Below, piece by piece: positions 21,225-29,293 of a stretch of DNA of 33,056 nucleotides. The first letter of the stretch is position 1, and the number at the start of each line of letters is the position of its first letter. The stretch spans positions 1-33,056 of the forward strand of contig CAIPEX010000048.1 of NCBI GenBank assembly GCA_903864185.1. Direction: 5' to 3'. Source of the DNA: an uncultured Chloroflexota bacterium. GTDB lineage: Bacteria; Chloroflexota; Limnocylindria; Limnocylindrales; Limnocylindraceae. The translations under genes and the position numbers were made by a program. Under the pieces are notes generated by a model. That model saw nothing but the letters and a program-made list of their open reading frames with translations. It did not search any database and had not been told where the DNA came from.

Positions 21225-22204
21225 GCTCCACCGGCTGGCTTGAGCTCGCGGTGATCTGCGACACCGAGGCCGTTGAGGCGGTCTCTGAACGACTGGCACG
21301 TCTGGCTCCAGCGGGAACGAGTGCGGAGGCGCTCGATCAACCACGCGATGCTCAGACGAGCGAGCAGGGTGTGCTCGCATCTGCGCATGCTGCGGGCACC
21401 ACGATCACGACGGGGCCGGTTCGGGTTCGCGCCTGGGTCGACAACACGCCAGAGGTTCGCGCAACGGTGGCGATCGTGCGCGACGAGCTGGCACGTTTCG
21501 CCGCTCTTGCGGCGGGCGGTCTCGGCCTGCGAGGGATCGGTGAACTGACGGTGACCGAGGTCCCCCACGCCGACTGGCGTACCGCATGGCGATCGGAATT
21601 CCCCGTCTTGAAGGTGGGTCGGATCGTCGTGCGCCCACCCTGGCTCACCTATGCACCAGCCACGAACGAGGTGGTCGTCGTGGTGGAGCCTGGGCAAGCA
21701 TTCGGCACCGGCCTCCACCCGACCACACGCCTCGCCCTCGCTGGCCTTGAGCGGTGGGCTGCAGCGGGACACTTCGCAGCGCTACCGCCCGAGACCGCCG
21801 GGCTCCTCGACGTGGGGACGGGGAGCGGGATCCTCCTCATCGCTGCACTCCAACTGGGTGCAGTGCGTGGGTGCGGCATCGATATCGACGAACATGCGGT
21901 GCGCGCCGCCACGGAGAACCTGGAGCGCAACGCACTCACCGCGCGCGCAGAGATTCGACTCGGCTCACTGCCGCACCCTGCAGGAGCGCTCCCCCTTATC
22001 GTTGCGAATCTCATCGCCGATGTGCAGATTGCGCTCGCGCCACTCCTCTCCGCCGCAGTTGCTCCCGGTGGTCGCCTCCTTGCAAGTGGCATCTTTGTTG
22101 CCCGCGCAGACGCAACGATCGGCGCGATGGTAGCGGCAGGGCTCACCATGGTTGAGCGTTGGGATGATGGCGACTGGTGCGCCATGGAGTTTGTTCGCCA
22201 GTAG
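21221..22204 (+). CDS. prmA: Ribosomal protein L11 methyltransferase (PrmA); probable CTG start at 21221 overlapping the dnaJ stop
   Basis: VVVEPGQAFGTGLHPTTRLALAGLERW, LLDVGTGSGILLIAALQLGA, LIVANLIADVQIALAPLL. Upstream in-frame codons give LSSTGWLELAVICDTEAVEAVSERL; AGGAG lies 5 nt before CTG. The ORF track starts at GTG 21251. Confidence 0.9.
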   Translation: MSSTGWLELAVICDTEAVEAVSERLARLAPAGTSAEALDQPRDAQTSEQGVLASAHAAGTTITTGPVRVRAWVDNTPEVRATVAIVRDELARFAALAAGGLGLRGIGELTVTEVPHADWRTAWRSEFPVLKVGRIVVRPPWLTYAPATNEVVVVVEPGQAFGTGLHPTTRLALAGLERWAAAGHFAALPPETAGLLDVGTGSGILLIAALQLGAVRGCGIDIDEHAVRAATENLERNALTARAEIRLGSLPHPAGALPLIVANLIADVQIALAPLLSAAVAPGGRLLASGIFVARADATIGAMVAAGLTMVERWDDGDWCAMEFVRQ

Positions 22205-22217
22205 CCCGCCAACGTCG

Positions 22218-22223
22218 TAGACT
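22218..22223 (+). promoter_or_regulatory. Putative -10 TAGACT, 6 nt before the HIT-family ATG (leaderless candidate)
   Basis: TAGACT-agcaac-ATG. Confidence 0.5.
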
Positions 22224-22229
22224 AGCAAC

Positions 22230-22580
22230 ATGAGCAGTTGCCTTTTCTGTCGCATCGTCGCCGGTGAGCTCCCAAGCAGCCAGCGCCATGCCTGCGATCT
22301 CCTCATCGCCTTTGATGACATCGCACCGCAGGCGCCACTGCACGTACTCCTTGTTCCACGTGAACACATTCCGTCTGCTGCAGATCTACGCGATACGCCA
22401 GCGCACGCGAGCATCCTGGCGCGCATGCATCACGTTGCGCAAGAGATTGCCGTTGCCGCCGGATACGGCGATCGCGGATGGCGCCTCGTCACGAATGTTG
22501 GAACCGAGGGCGGGCAGGCGATCGAGCATCTGCACTATCACCTTCTTGCCGGCCGCCAACTCGCCTGGCCGCCAGGATGA
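22230..22580 (+). CDS. HIT (histidine triad) family protein
   Basis: CLFCRIVAGELPSS, HVLLVPREHIPS, IEHLHYHLLAGRQLAWPPG (HxHxHxx triad). Confidence 0.95.
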   Translation: MSSCLFCRIVAGELPSSQRHACDLLIAFDDIAPQAPLHVLLVPREHIPSAADLRDTPAHASILARMHHVAQEIAVAAGYGDRGWRLVTNVGTEGGQAIEHLHYHLLAGRQLAWPPG

Positions 22581-23167
22581 GCGAGGCAGCAACGACAGGG
22601 AGCGGTACACCGCGCCCGCGACGATCAATAGGGAGGGCGGCGGCGATTCTCATTGGCGGCTTTGCGCTGTTCGCCTGGCTCGCGGGCGGCGGACCACCAT
22701 CACCCGACCCAACCCTCCCGCCCGTCTCGAGCGCGCCAACGCCGCGGAGTGCAGCCGAGGGCGAACAGGCGACCGGACTCCTCTCGCAGATCATCTCGGC
22801 GGCAGGGCTCGGGGTGGTGCTTACCGGGCCCGATGTGCGCCCACCACTCCCGATCGACCTCTACGACCTCCCGCGCATCGTGGTCCGCGGCGCCTCGGCA
22901 CTTGATCCGAGCGGGATGCCGCTCGTGGCGATCCTCTGCACCGATGCGGGGAGCGCCGCCATGGCGGCGGAGCGGATTGCCGCCTCCCTGGCCACCCCAG
23001 GGAACCTCGTCCTTGTCCCGCCCGACGCTCGATTCACCGTCCGTAGGTCGGGGAGCACGGTGATCATCTTCCAGCGCACGCCGTCGGGTGACCCTGATCC
23101 AGCCGCCGCCGACCTGCTCGAAGTGACCCTGAACGCCTTTGGTGAGGCGGTCCCAATCCCTCGCTAG
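22577..23167 (+). CDS. Hypothetical protein with N-terminal membrane anchor or signal
   Basis: MSEAATTGSGTPRPRRSIGRAAAILIGGFALFAWLAGGGPPSP...; ATG overlaps the HIT gene stop. No family recognised. Confidence 0.7.
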   Translation: MSEAATTGSGTPRPRRSIGRAAAILIGGFALFAWLAGGGPPSPDPTLPPVSSAPTPRSAAEGEQATGLLSQIISAAGLGVVLTGPDVRPPLPIDLYDLPRIVVRGASALDPSGMPLVAILCTDAGSAAMAAERIAASLATPGNLVLVPPDARFTVRRSGSTVIIFQRTPSGDPDPAAADLLEVTLNAFGEAVPIPR

Positions 23168-23190
23168 GTGCCCCCGCACGCGCGATCGGG

Positions 23191-23196
23191 TATCCT
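23191..23196 (+). promoter_or_regulatory. Putative -10 TATCCT for rpsU
   Basis: TATCCT followed by a short leader containing AGGAGG. Confidence 0.4.
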
Positions 23197-23216
23197 CCCA
23201 CTCCTAGGAGGTACCA

Positions 23217-23405
23217 GTGGCAGATATCCGTATTAGCGGGAACGAGAGCTTCGAGGCGGCCCTACGCCGCTTCAATAAGAAGGTGCAGCAGGCCGGCATT
23301 CTTGCCGAGGCGCGCCGTCGTGAAGCATTCGAGAACGCAGCAGAGAAGAAGAAGCGCAAGGATGCGAAGCGCAAGAAGCCGATGGGATCCCGCGGGGCGG
23401 AGTAG
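23217..23405 (+). CDS. rpsU: 30S ribosomal protein S21
   Basis: ADIRISGNESFEAALRRFNKKVQQAGILAEARRREAFENAAEKKKRKDAKRKK. AGGAGG ribosome-binding site and GTG start. Confidence 0.93.
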   Translation: MADIRISGNESFEAALRRFNKKVQQAGILAEARRREAFENAAEKKKRKDAKRKKPMGSRGAE

Positions 23406-23406
23406 C

Positions 23407-23436
23407 CCTCGGCGCGCCCGAGGCGGCTGAGCCGCC
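23407..23436 (+). other. Two overlapping hairpins between rpsU and yqeY
   Basis: CCTCGG-CGCGC-CCGAGG (23407-23423) and GGCGGC-TGA-GCCGCC (23422-23436) share two bases (23422-23423), so they cannot both be fully formed. Confidence 0.6.
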
Positions 23437-23451
23437 AGAGAGGAGCAGCGC

Positions 23452-23904
23452 ATGTCCCTACGAGAACAACTCCGAAACGATCTCGCCGCAGCGATGCGAT
23501 CAGGTGAGACCCTTCGTCGCGACACCCTCCGCATGACGCTCTCCGCACTTGCCCTTCTTGAGAAAGAGGCGAAGCACGATGCGAGCGACGACGAGACGCT
23601 CGGCGTGATCGTGAAGGCGGTGAAGACTCGCCGCGAATCCGTCGAGGCGTATACCGCCGCAAGCCGACCCGACCTTGCCGCAGCTGAAGAGGCAGAGATC
23701 GCCATCTTGTCGGGCTACCTGCCTGCGCAGTTGAGCGAGAGCGACGTCGACGCACTGGTAGCCGAGGCGATTACTGCGACCGGAGCCGCATCGGCGAAAG
23801 AGATGGGGAAGGTCATGGGCTGGCTCGGACCGAAGACCAAGGGTCGCGTTGACGGCAAGGTCCTCTCCGGGAAGGTCACCGCGGCGCTCGCCGCACGCGG
23901 ATGA
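23452..23904 (+). CDS. yqeY: GatB/YqeY domain-containing protein
   Basis: SLREQLRNDLAAAMRSGETLRRDTLRMTLSALALLEKE...LSGYLPAQLSESDVDALVAEAI...KEMGKVMGWLGPKTKGRVDGKVLSGKVTAAL. Confidence 0.94.
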   Translation: MSLREQLRNDLAAAMRSGETLRRDTLRMTLSALALLEKEAKHDASDDETLGVIVKAVKTRRESVEAYTAASRPDLAAAEEAEIAILSGYLPAQLSESDVDALVAEAITATGAASAKEMGKVMGWLGPKTKGRVDGKVLSGKVTAALAARG

Positions 23905-24467
23905 GCCGTAGCTCTGGCCCGAGCGTGCGCATCGTGCGCCGCCGGCAGGGCGGGATCAGCATCACCGCTACTGAACTGCGCGCACTCGTTGCGCGCGCGT
24001 TGCGCGACGCGGGCGCACCGCGTGGAGGTGAGGCGGTCGTCACGCTCGTCGACGATCGTGAGATCACCAAGCTCAACGAGATGCATATGAAGAAGCGCGG
24101 CGCGACCGACGTGTTGAGCTTCCCCCTTCTGGAGCCAACCGCCTATCCGGCGCGCCCTGGCACACCACGCCGTGCCGTGCATTCGCGCACGATCGCTGCC
24201 CCTCTCGGCGACAGCGTGCCACTTGGCGACATCGTCATTAGCGTCGATCGCGCGATCGACCAGGCGCGCGCGGGACGCGGCGGCGTCGACGGGAAGACCG
24301 CCCATACCCCAGCGGATGAGCTGCGCCTCCTCGCCGTGCACGGCGCACTGCATCTGTGCGGATGGGATCACGGCGCTGCGACCGCTGAGCGGGCGATGTG
24401 GGCGGAGCAAGAGCGCATCTTGCGCGCGCATAGCCGCGCCATGCGCCGCACCCTGGTTCGTGCCTGA
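23901..24467 (+). CDS. ybeY: Endoribonuclease YbeY / rRNA maturation factor
   Basis: VTLVDDREITKLNEMHMKKRGATDVLSFPL; LGDIVISVDRA; HGALHLCGWDH zinc motif. Confidence 0.94.
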   Translation: MSRSSGPSVRIVRRRQGGISITATELRALVARALRDAGAPRGGEAVVTLVDDREITKLNEMHMKKRGATDVLSFPLLEPTAYPARPGTPRRAVHSRTIAAPLGDSVPLGDIVISVDRAIDQARAGRGGVDGKTAHTPADELRLLAVHGALHLCGWDHGAATAERAMWAEQERILRAHSRAMRRTLVRA

Positions 24468-25207
24468 TGTCGGCCGATCGACACCTCGTCGTTGGGCTCG
24501 GCAACCCAGGAGAGAAGTACCGTTTTACGCGCCATAACATCGCCTGGCTCGTGCTCGACGCGTTCGCCGCGCGGGTGAACTGGCGTGGCGGAGGGAAAGG
24601 GCGTGACGCGGCGATGGTCCACGCAGGGCGTGTGCTCGGCCTCGACCTTGTTGTCGCCAAGCCGACCACCTTCATGAATGAGTCGGGGATTGCGGTCCGC
24701 AAGCTCCTCGCGAGCGAGCGCGTCCCCCTCGAGCAGCTGCTCGTGGTGGTGGACGATTTCAGCCTCCCCTTCGGCGCGTTGCGCTTGCGCGAGGGCGGGA
24801 GCTCTGGCGGACACAACGGCCTCGCCTCAATCGCCGGCGAACTCGACACCGAAAAGTTTCCGCGCCTGCGCATCGGCATCGGTGACCCAACCGAATCAGG
24901 GAGCGCGCATCAGCATGTGCTCGGTGAGTTCTCTCTCGCTGAACGCGCGCTCCTGCCGCAGGTCGCTGCGGCGGCGGGCGAGGCGATTGAAGCGTGGGCA
25001 CGTGACGGGCTCAATAAGTCTGCCACTGCGTTCAACGGCTGGGCGCCAACCGTTGAGACGCCGGGTGATGGCGCAGCGGCCACACCAGCACCGGCTGCAG
25101 GAGAGGTCGACGGCCCAGTCGGAAGTGATGGGATCCGCAAGACGACGCATGGATGGCGGAAGCCGCTGGTGCAACGCAAGGCGAAGCCGGGCGACGACGC
25201 GCGATGA
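24467..25207 (+). CDS. pth: Peptidyl-tRNA hydrolase with C-terminal Pro/Ala-rich extension
   Basis: HLVVGLGNPGEKYRFTRHNIAWLVLDAFA, LVVAKPTTFMNESGIAVRKLL, VVDDFSLPFGALRLREGGSSGGHNGLASI. About 55 extra residues follow INGWAP-type core residues. Confidence 0.95.
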   Translation: MSADRHLVVGLGNPGEKYRFTRHNIAWLVLDAFAARVNWRGGGKGRDAAMVHAGRVLGLDLVVAKPTTFMNESGIAVRKLLASERVPLEQLLVVVDDFSLPFGALRLREGGSSGGHNGLASIAGELDTEKFPRLRIGIGDPTESGSAHQHVLGEFSLAERALLPQVAAAAGEAIEAWARDGLNKSATAFNGWAPTVETPGDGAAATPAPAAGEVDGPVGSDGIRKTTHGWRKPLVQRKAKPGDDAR

Positions 25208-28200
25208 GTCGCCGCGCAGTGGCGCGGCACGATGCGGCGCACCATGAGGGACGCGGTGGCCAGCGCCTTACGCCGTCACTCGCACCACTCCTCACCGCGC
25301 TAACAGCCACACCAGCATTTCGCGATCTGCGCAAAAGCCTTGAGCGAGATCGCGCGGCGGCACTGATCCATCTGCCGCATCCAGCGAAGGCGGCGCTCGG
25401 CGCCGCACTCAGTGAAGGGTCGCGACTCTTCTGGGTGTCGCGCGATCCAGAGACTGCCGACCGCGTTGCCGACGCGTTGCGCTCGTGGGTGCACGAGCCA
25501 ACCGACGTGCTGGTGCTTGAGCCGCGAAGCGCACTTCCGTTTGAGCGCGGCGAACTCGTCATCGATGAGTCGGCCGGACGCGTTGCAACACTCGCCGACT
25601 GGGCAACCGGACGCCCGCGGATCCTTGTGACCTCACTCCTCGCGGCGATGCAACCAACGATCGATGCGGTGGCGCTCGCTGCGGGTGCGCTCGTCCTCCG
25701 GCCGGGCGATCGACTCCCCCTTGAAGAGGTGACGCGGCGCTGCCTCGCACTCGGCTATGAGCCGGTGCCGCTCGTTGGGGGGCGCGGTGAGTTTGCTCGC
25801 CGAGGGGGGATCGTCGACCTCTTCCCCGCAGGAGCCGAGTCACCCCTGCGGGTGGAGTGGTTCGGCGACGAGATCGAGTCGATTCGCCAGATCGCCCCGG
25901 CCGACCAGCGGAGCCGCGCGACGGTGGCCGAGGCGCGCCTCCTCCCCGCAAGCGAGTTCCCCCTTACTACGGAGCGCGTCGCTGCCGCGCGTGCGGCCGC
26001 CGAGCGCCTCGCCGCGGGAGCGCCCCTGCCACCCCGCCTCCTCGCCGACCTTGAGCTCTGGGAGGGGTCGCTGGCACGTGGGAGTGCTGAGCGCGGCGAT
26101 GGGGTCGAGCTCTGGGCGCCACTCCTTGCCGCCTCACGCGCGATCGATCAGGTGGGCGATGCACTCTTGATCCTCGACGAGCCGGGAGAGCTGCGGAGCA
26201 CTGCCGAGTCGCTCGCGCGGCAGAGCAACGATCGTCACGACACGCTGCGCACGACGCGCCTCCTCCCCGACGCCTGGCCTTCGTCGACGCCAGCAGCAGA
26301 AGCGACGAGCCGCGCCCTTGCACATGCAGGAGCGGCGCGACTCGCGATCACCTGGAGCTCCGATACAGGACACCTCATCGATGTCGTCGGAACTGATGCA
26401 TTCGGCTGGCACGATCCGATTATTCCCGCAGGCCGCACGCGTGCCCTCGCCGAAGGGCTCGCCTCGTGGCGTCGTGATGACGCGCACGTCATCGTCATCT
26501 CCGAACAGGCCGGGCGCCTTGCAGAACTCTTTGTCGAAGCGGGCGAGCGCGTCACGCTGAGCACACAGGTTGATGCAGGGCTCGCCGTTGGCTCACTGCA
26601 GGTGCTTGCTGGAGGACTCGATGGTGGATTTCAAGGTGGTGTCGACGGGCTGACGATCATCACCGACCGAGAGCTCTTTGGCGCAACGCGCGTTCGACGC
26701 GCAGCGGTGCACCGACGTGGCATCACGCGCGAAGCGGCAGAGCGACTGACGCCTGGTGATCACCTTGTGCATGTCGACCACGGAGTCGGCACATTCATCC
26801 AGATGGTTCGCCGTGGCGGTGCCGATGACGCGCGTGACTATTTGGAGATTGAATATGGCGGCGGTGATCGTGTCTTCGTTCCGGTAGAGCAGCTTGCGCG
26901 CATTGCGCGCTACACCGGATCGGATCATCCACAGCTCAGCCGGCTTGGCGGTGGCGAGTGGCGTCGCGCGAAAGAGCGCGCCAAGAAGGCGGCCGATGAT
27001 CTTGCCGATGAGCTGCTGCGCATCTACGCGGCGCGCGAGCTGGCGCACCGCACACCGCTGCAGCCGGGGAGCCCGTGGCTCGCCGAGTTCGAGGCCGCCT
27101 TCCCGTATCGCGAAACCCCCGACCAGTTCACCGCCATTGAGGCGGTGAAGGGCGACCTTGCACGACCACGCCCGATGGACCGGGTGATCGTGGGCGATGT
27201 GGGGTACGGGAAGACCGAGGTTGCCCTTCGCGCCGCCTTCGCCACCCTCGAAGCGGGGCGCCAGGTGGCCGTGCTCGTGCCAACAACCGTGCTCGCCCTC
27301 CAGCACATCGAGACCTTCCGCCGCCGCCTCGCCGCCTACCCCTTCCGCCTCGAACTCCTCTCGCGGAGCGTCTCCCACGCCCGCCAGGCGGAGATCGTCG
27401 CGGCCCTTGCTCGCGGCGAGGTCGACCTGGTCGTCGCCACCCATCGCCTCCTCTCGAAGGACATCGCCTTCAAGCACCTCGGCCTCCTCGTTGTCGATGA
27501 GGAGCATCGCTTCGGCGTTGCGGCGAAGGAGCGGCTCAAGGGGCTCCGCGAGTCGCTCGATGTGATGACCCTCACCGCCACGCCGATCCCGCGCACGCTG
27601 AACCTCGCACTCTCAGGGATTCGCGATCTCTCAACGATCGAGACGCCGCCAGAAGATCGGCATCCGGTTGCGACGCGCGTTGCGGAGGCGAGCCTCGAGC
27701 TGGTTCGCGATGCACTCTTGCGAGAGTTGGAGCGCGGCGGTCAGTCGTACTACGTGCACAATCGCGTGGAGTCGATTGAAGCGGCAGCGGCGCAGATTCG
27801 CACCCTCATCCCCGATGCACGGGTGGTCGTCGGTCATGGCCAGATGGAAGAGCGTGCACTCGAGCGCGTGATGGGTGAGTTTGTCCGCGGTGAGGCCGAC
27901 GTGCTTGTGTGTACGACGATCATTGAGTCGGGTCTCGATATTCCGAATGCGAACACGATCATCGTAGATCGGGCCGATGCACTTGGGCTCGCGCAGCTCT
28001 ATCAACTTCGCGGACGCGTTGGTCGCAGCAGTCGACGTGCCTGGTGCTATCTCCTCTACCGACATGAGGATGCGCTAAGCGAGGTTGCACGCAAGCGCCT
28101 TAAGGCAATCTTCGATGCGTCACACCTTGGCGCAGGATTCCAGCTTGCACTCGCCGACCTCGAGATTCGCGGTGCTGGCGATCTTTTGGGCGGCGAGCAG

Positions 28201-28758
28201 TCGGGACACATTGCCGCCGTCGGCTTCGATCTCTACTCACAGCTCCTTGCTGAATCGGTACAGCGGCGACGCGCAGAACGTGATGGACGACCGGTGCCGC
28301 GCCTTACACGCACGACGATCATCGATCTCCCCGTCGCCGCGCATCTTGCCGAGGCGTACGTTGCCGATGCCGGGCAGCGACTCGATCTCTATCGACGGCT
28401 CGGTGCGGCGGCGAGTGCCGAAGAGGTGACGGCGATCGGTGAGGAGCTGCGCGATCGCTTCGGTCCGCTGCCACCAGCCGCAGAGCGCCTGCTCGAGGTG
28501 GCCAACCTGCGCGCCGACGCGAGTGCGGCGGGGGTTGCCTCGCTCCTCATGGAGGAGGGGCATCTGGCCGTTCGGCTCGGCGACCTCCCTCGCGCAGTGG
28601 GGGCCAAGGTTGCGGCAGGGATGCCGGGAGCTCCCCTCGCCCTCGAGGGGAACCTGCTCCGCTCACGAGGGGCGCTGACCCCCCCTGCAGCGTGGGATCT
28701 CGCACGGGGGGTGGTCGCCGCCCTGCGTGCGGCGGCGCCGAGCGCCCCCCTCGCGTAG
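25204..28758 (+). CDS. mfd: Transcription-repair coupling factor Mfd
   Basis: DHLVHVDHGVGTFIQMVRRGG, PRPMDRVIVGDVGYGKTEVALRAAFA, LLVVDEEHRFGVAAKERLKGLRESLDVMTLTATPIPRTLNLALSGIRDLSTIETPPEDR, QLYQLRGRVGRSSRRAWCYLLY. ATG 25204 overlaps the pth stop. Confidence 0.97.
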   Translation: MSRRAVARHDAAHHEGRGGQRLTPSLAPLLTALTATPAFRDLRKSLERDRAAALIHLPHPAKAALGAALSEGSRLFWVSRDPETADRVADALRSWVHEPTDVLVLEPRSALPFERGELVIDESAGRVATLADWATGRPRILVTSLLAAMQPTIDAVALAAGALVLRPGDRLPLEEVTRRCLALGYEPVPLVGGRGEFARRGGIVDLFPAGAESPLRVEWFGDEIESIRQIAPADQRSRATVAEARLLPASEFPLTTERVAAARAAAERLAAGAPLPPRLLADLELWEGSLARGSAERGDGVELWAPLLAASRAIDQVGDALLILDEPGELRSTAESLARQSNDRHDTLRTTRLLPDAWPSSTPAAEATSRALAHAGAARLAITWSSDTGHLIDVVGTDAFGWHDPIIPAGRTRALAEGLASWRRDDAHVIVISEQAGRLAELFVEAGERVTLSTQVDAGLAVGSLQVLAGGLDGGFQGGVDGLTIITDRELFGATRVRRAAVHRRGITREAAERLTPGDHLVHVDHGVGTFIQMVRRGGADDARDYLEIEYGGGDRVFVPVEQLARIARYTGSDHPQLSRLGGGEWRRAKERAKKAADDLADELLRIYAARELAHRTPLQPGSPWLAEFEAAFPYRETPDQFTAIEAVKGDLARPRPMDRVIVGDVGYGKTEVALRAAFATLEAGRQVAVLVPTTVLALQHIETFRRRLAAYPFRLELLSRSVSHARQAEIVAALARGEVDLVVATHRLLSKDIAFKHLGLLVVDEEHRFGVAAKERLKGLRESLDVMTLTATPIPRTLNLALSGIRDLSTIETPPEDRHPVATRVAEASLELVRDALLRELERGGQSYYVHNRVESIEAAAAQIRTLIPDARVVVGHGQMEERALERVMGEFVRGEADVLVCTTIIESGLDIPNANTIIVDRADALGLAQLYQLRGRVGRSSRRAWCYLLYRHEDALSEVARKRLKAIFDASHLGAGFQLALADLEIRGAGDLLGGEQSGHIAAVGFDLYSQLLAESVQRRRAERDGRPVPRLTRTTIIDLPVAAHLAEAYVADAGQRLDLYRRLGAAASAEEVTAIGEELRDRFGPLPPAAERLLEVANLRADASAAGVASLLMEEGHLAVRLGDLPRAVGAKVAAGMPGAPLALEGNLLRSRGALTPPAAWDLARGVVAALRAAAPSAPLA

Positions 28759-28761
28759 ACT
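28756..28761 (+). promoter_or_regulatory. Putative -10 TAGACT, 6 nt before the apt GTG (leaderless candidate)
   Basis: TAGACT-cgcgcg-GTG; same hexamer and spacing as at the HIT gene. Confidence 0.5.
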
Positions 28762-28767
28762 CGCGCG

Positions 28768-29289
28768 GTGACTCCAGAACAGCTCGCCGCACGAATCCGC
28801 ACGATCCCTGACTTCCCGAAGCCAGGGATTGTCTTCCGTGATATCACCACGCTCTTGCGCGACCCGGAGGCGTACGCCGCCGCCATCGACGCGATGAGCG
28901 CGCCGATCAAGCTCTGGAAGCCCGACATGATCATCGGCATTGAGTCGCGCGGATTCATCTTCGGCGCACCAATCGCGCGCGACCTTGGCATCGGGTTCGT
29001 CCCCGTGCGCAAGCTCGGCAAGCTTCCGGCCGACACGATCTCTATTGAGTACGACCTTGAATACGGGAAGAATGTTCTTGAGATTCATCGCGATGCGCTG
29101 AAGCCTGGCGAGCGCGTGGTGATCGTCGACGATGTTCTTGCGACCGGCGGTACCGTTGCCGGAACGCTGCGGCTGGTGGAACAACTCGGTGCAGAGGTTG
29201 TCGGCATCAGCTTCCTTGCCGAACTCCCCGCACTCGGTGGCCGCGCGCGGCTTCCCGACGGGATCGTCTCCGCGATTATTCCGTTCTAA
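28768..29289 (+). CDS. apt: Adenine phosphoribosyltransferase
   Basis: IRTIPDFPKPGIVFRDITTLLRDPEAY, IGIESRGFIFGAPIARDLGIGFVPVRKLGKLP, RVVIVDDVLATGGTVAGTLRLVEQLGAEVVG. Confidence 0.97.
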   Translation: MTPEQLAARIRTIPDFPKPGIVFRDITTLLRDPEAYAAAIDAMSAPIKLWKPDMIIGIESRGFIFGAPIARDLGIGFVPVRKLGKLPADTISIEYDLEYGKNVLEIHRDALKPGERVVIVDDVLATGGTVAGTLRLVEQLGAEVVGISFLAELPALGGRARLPDGIVSAIIPF

Positions 29290-29293
29290 CTCG

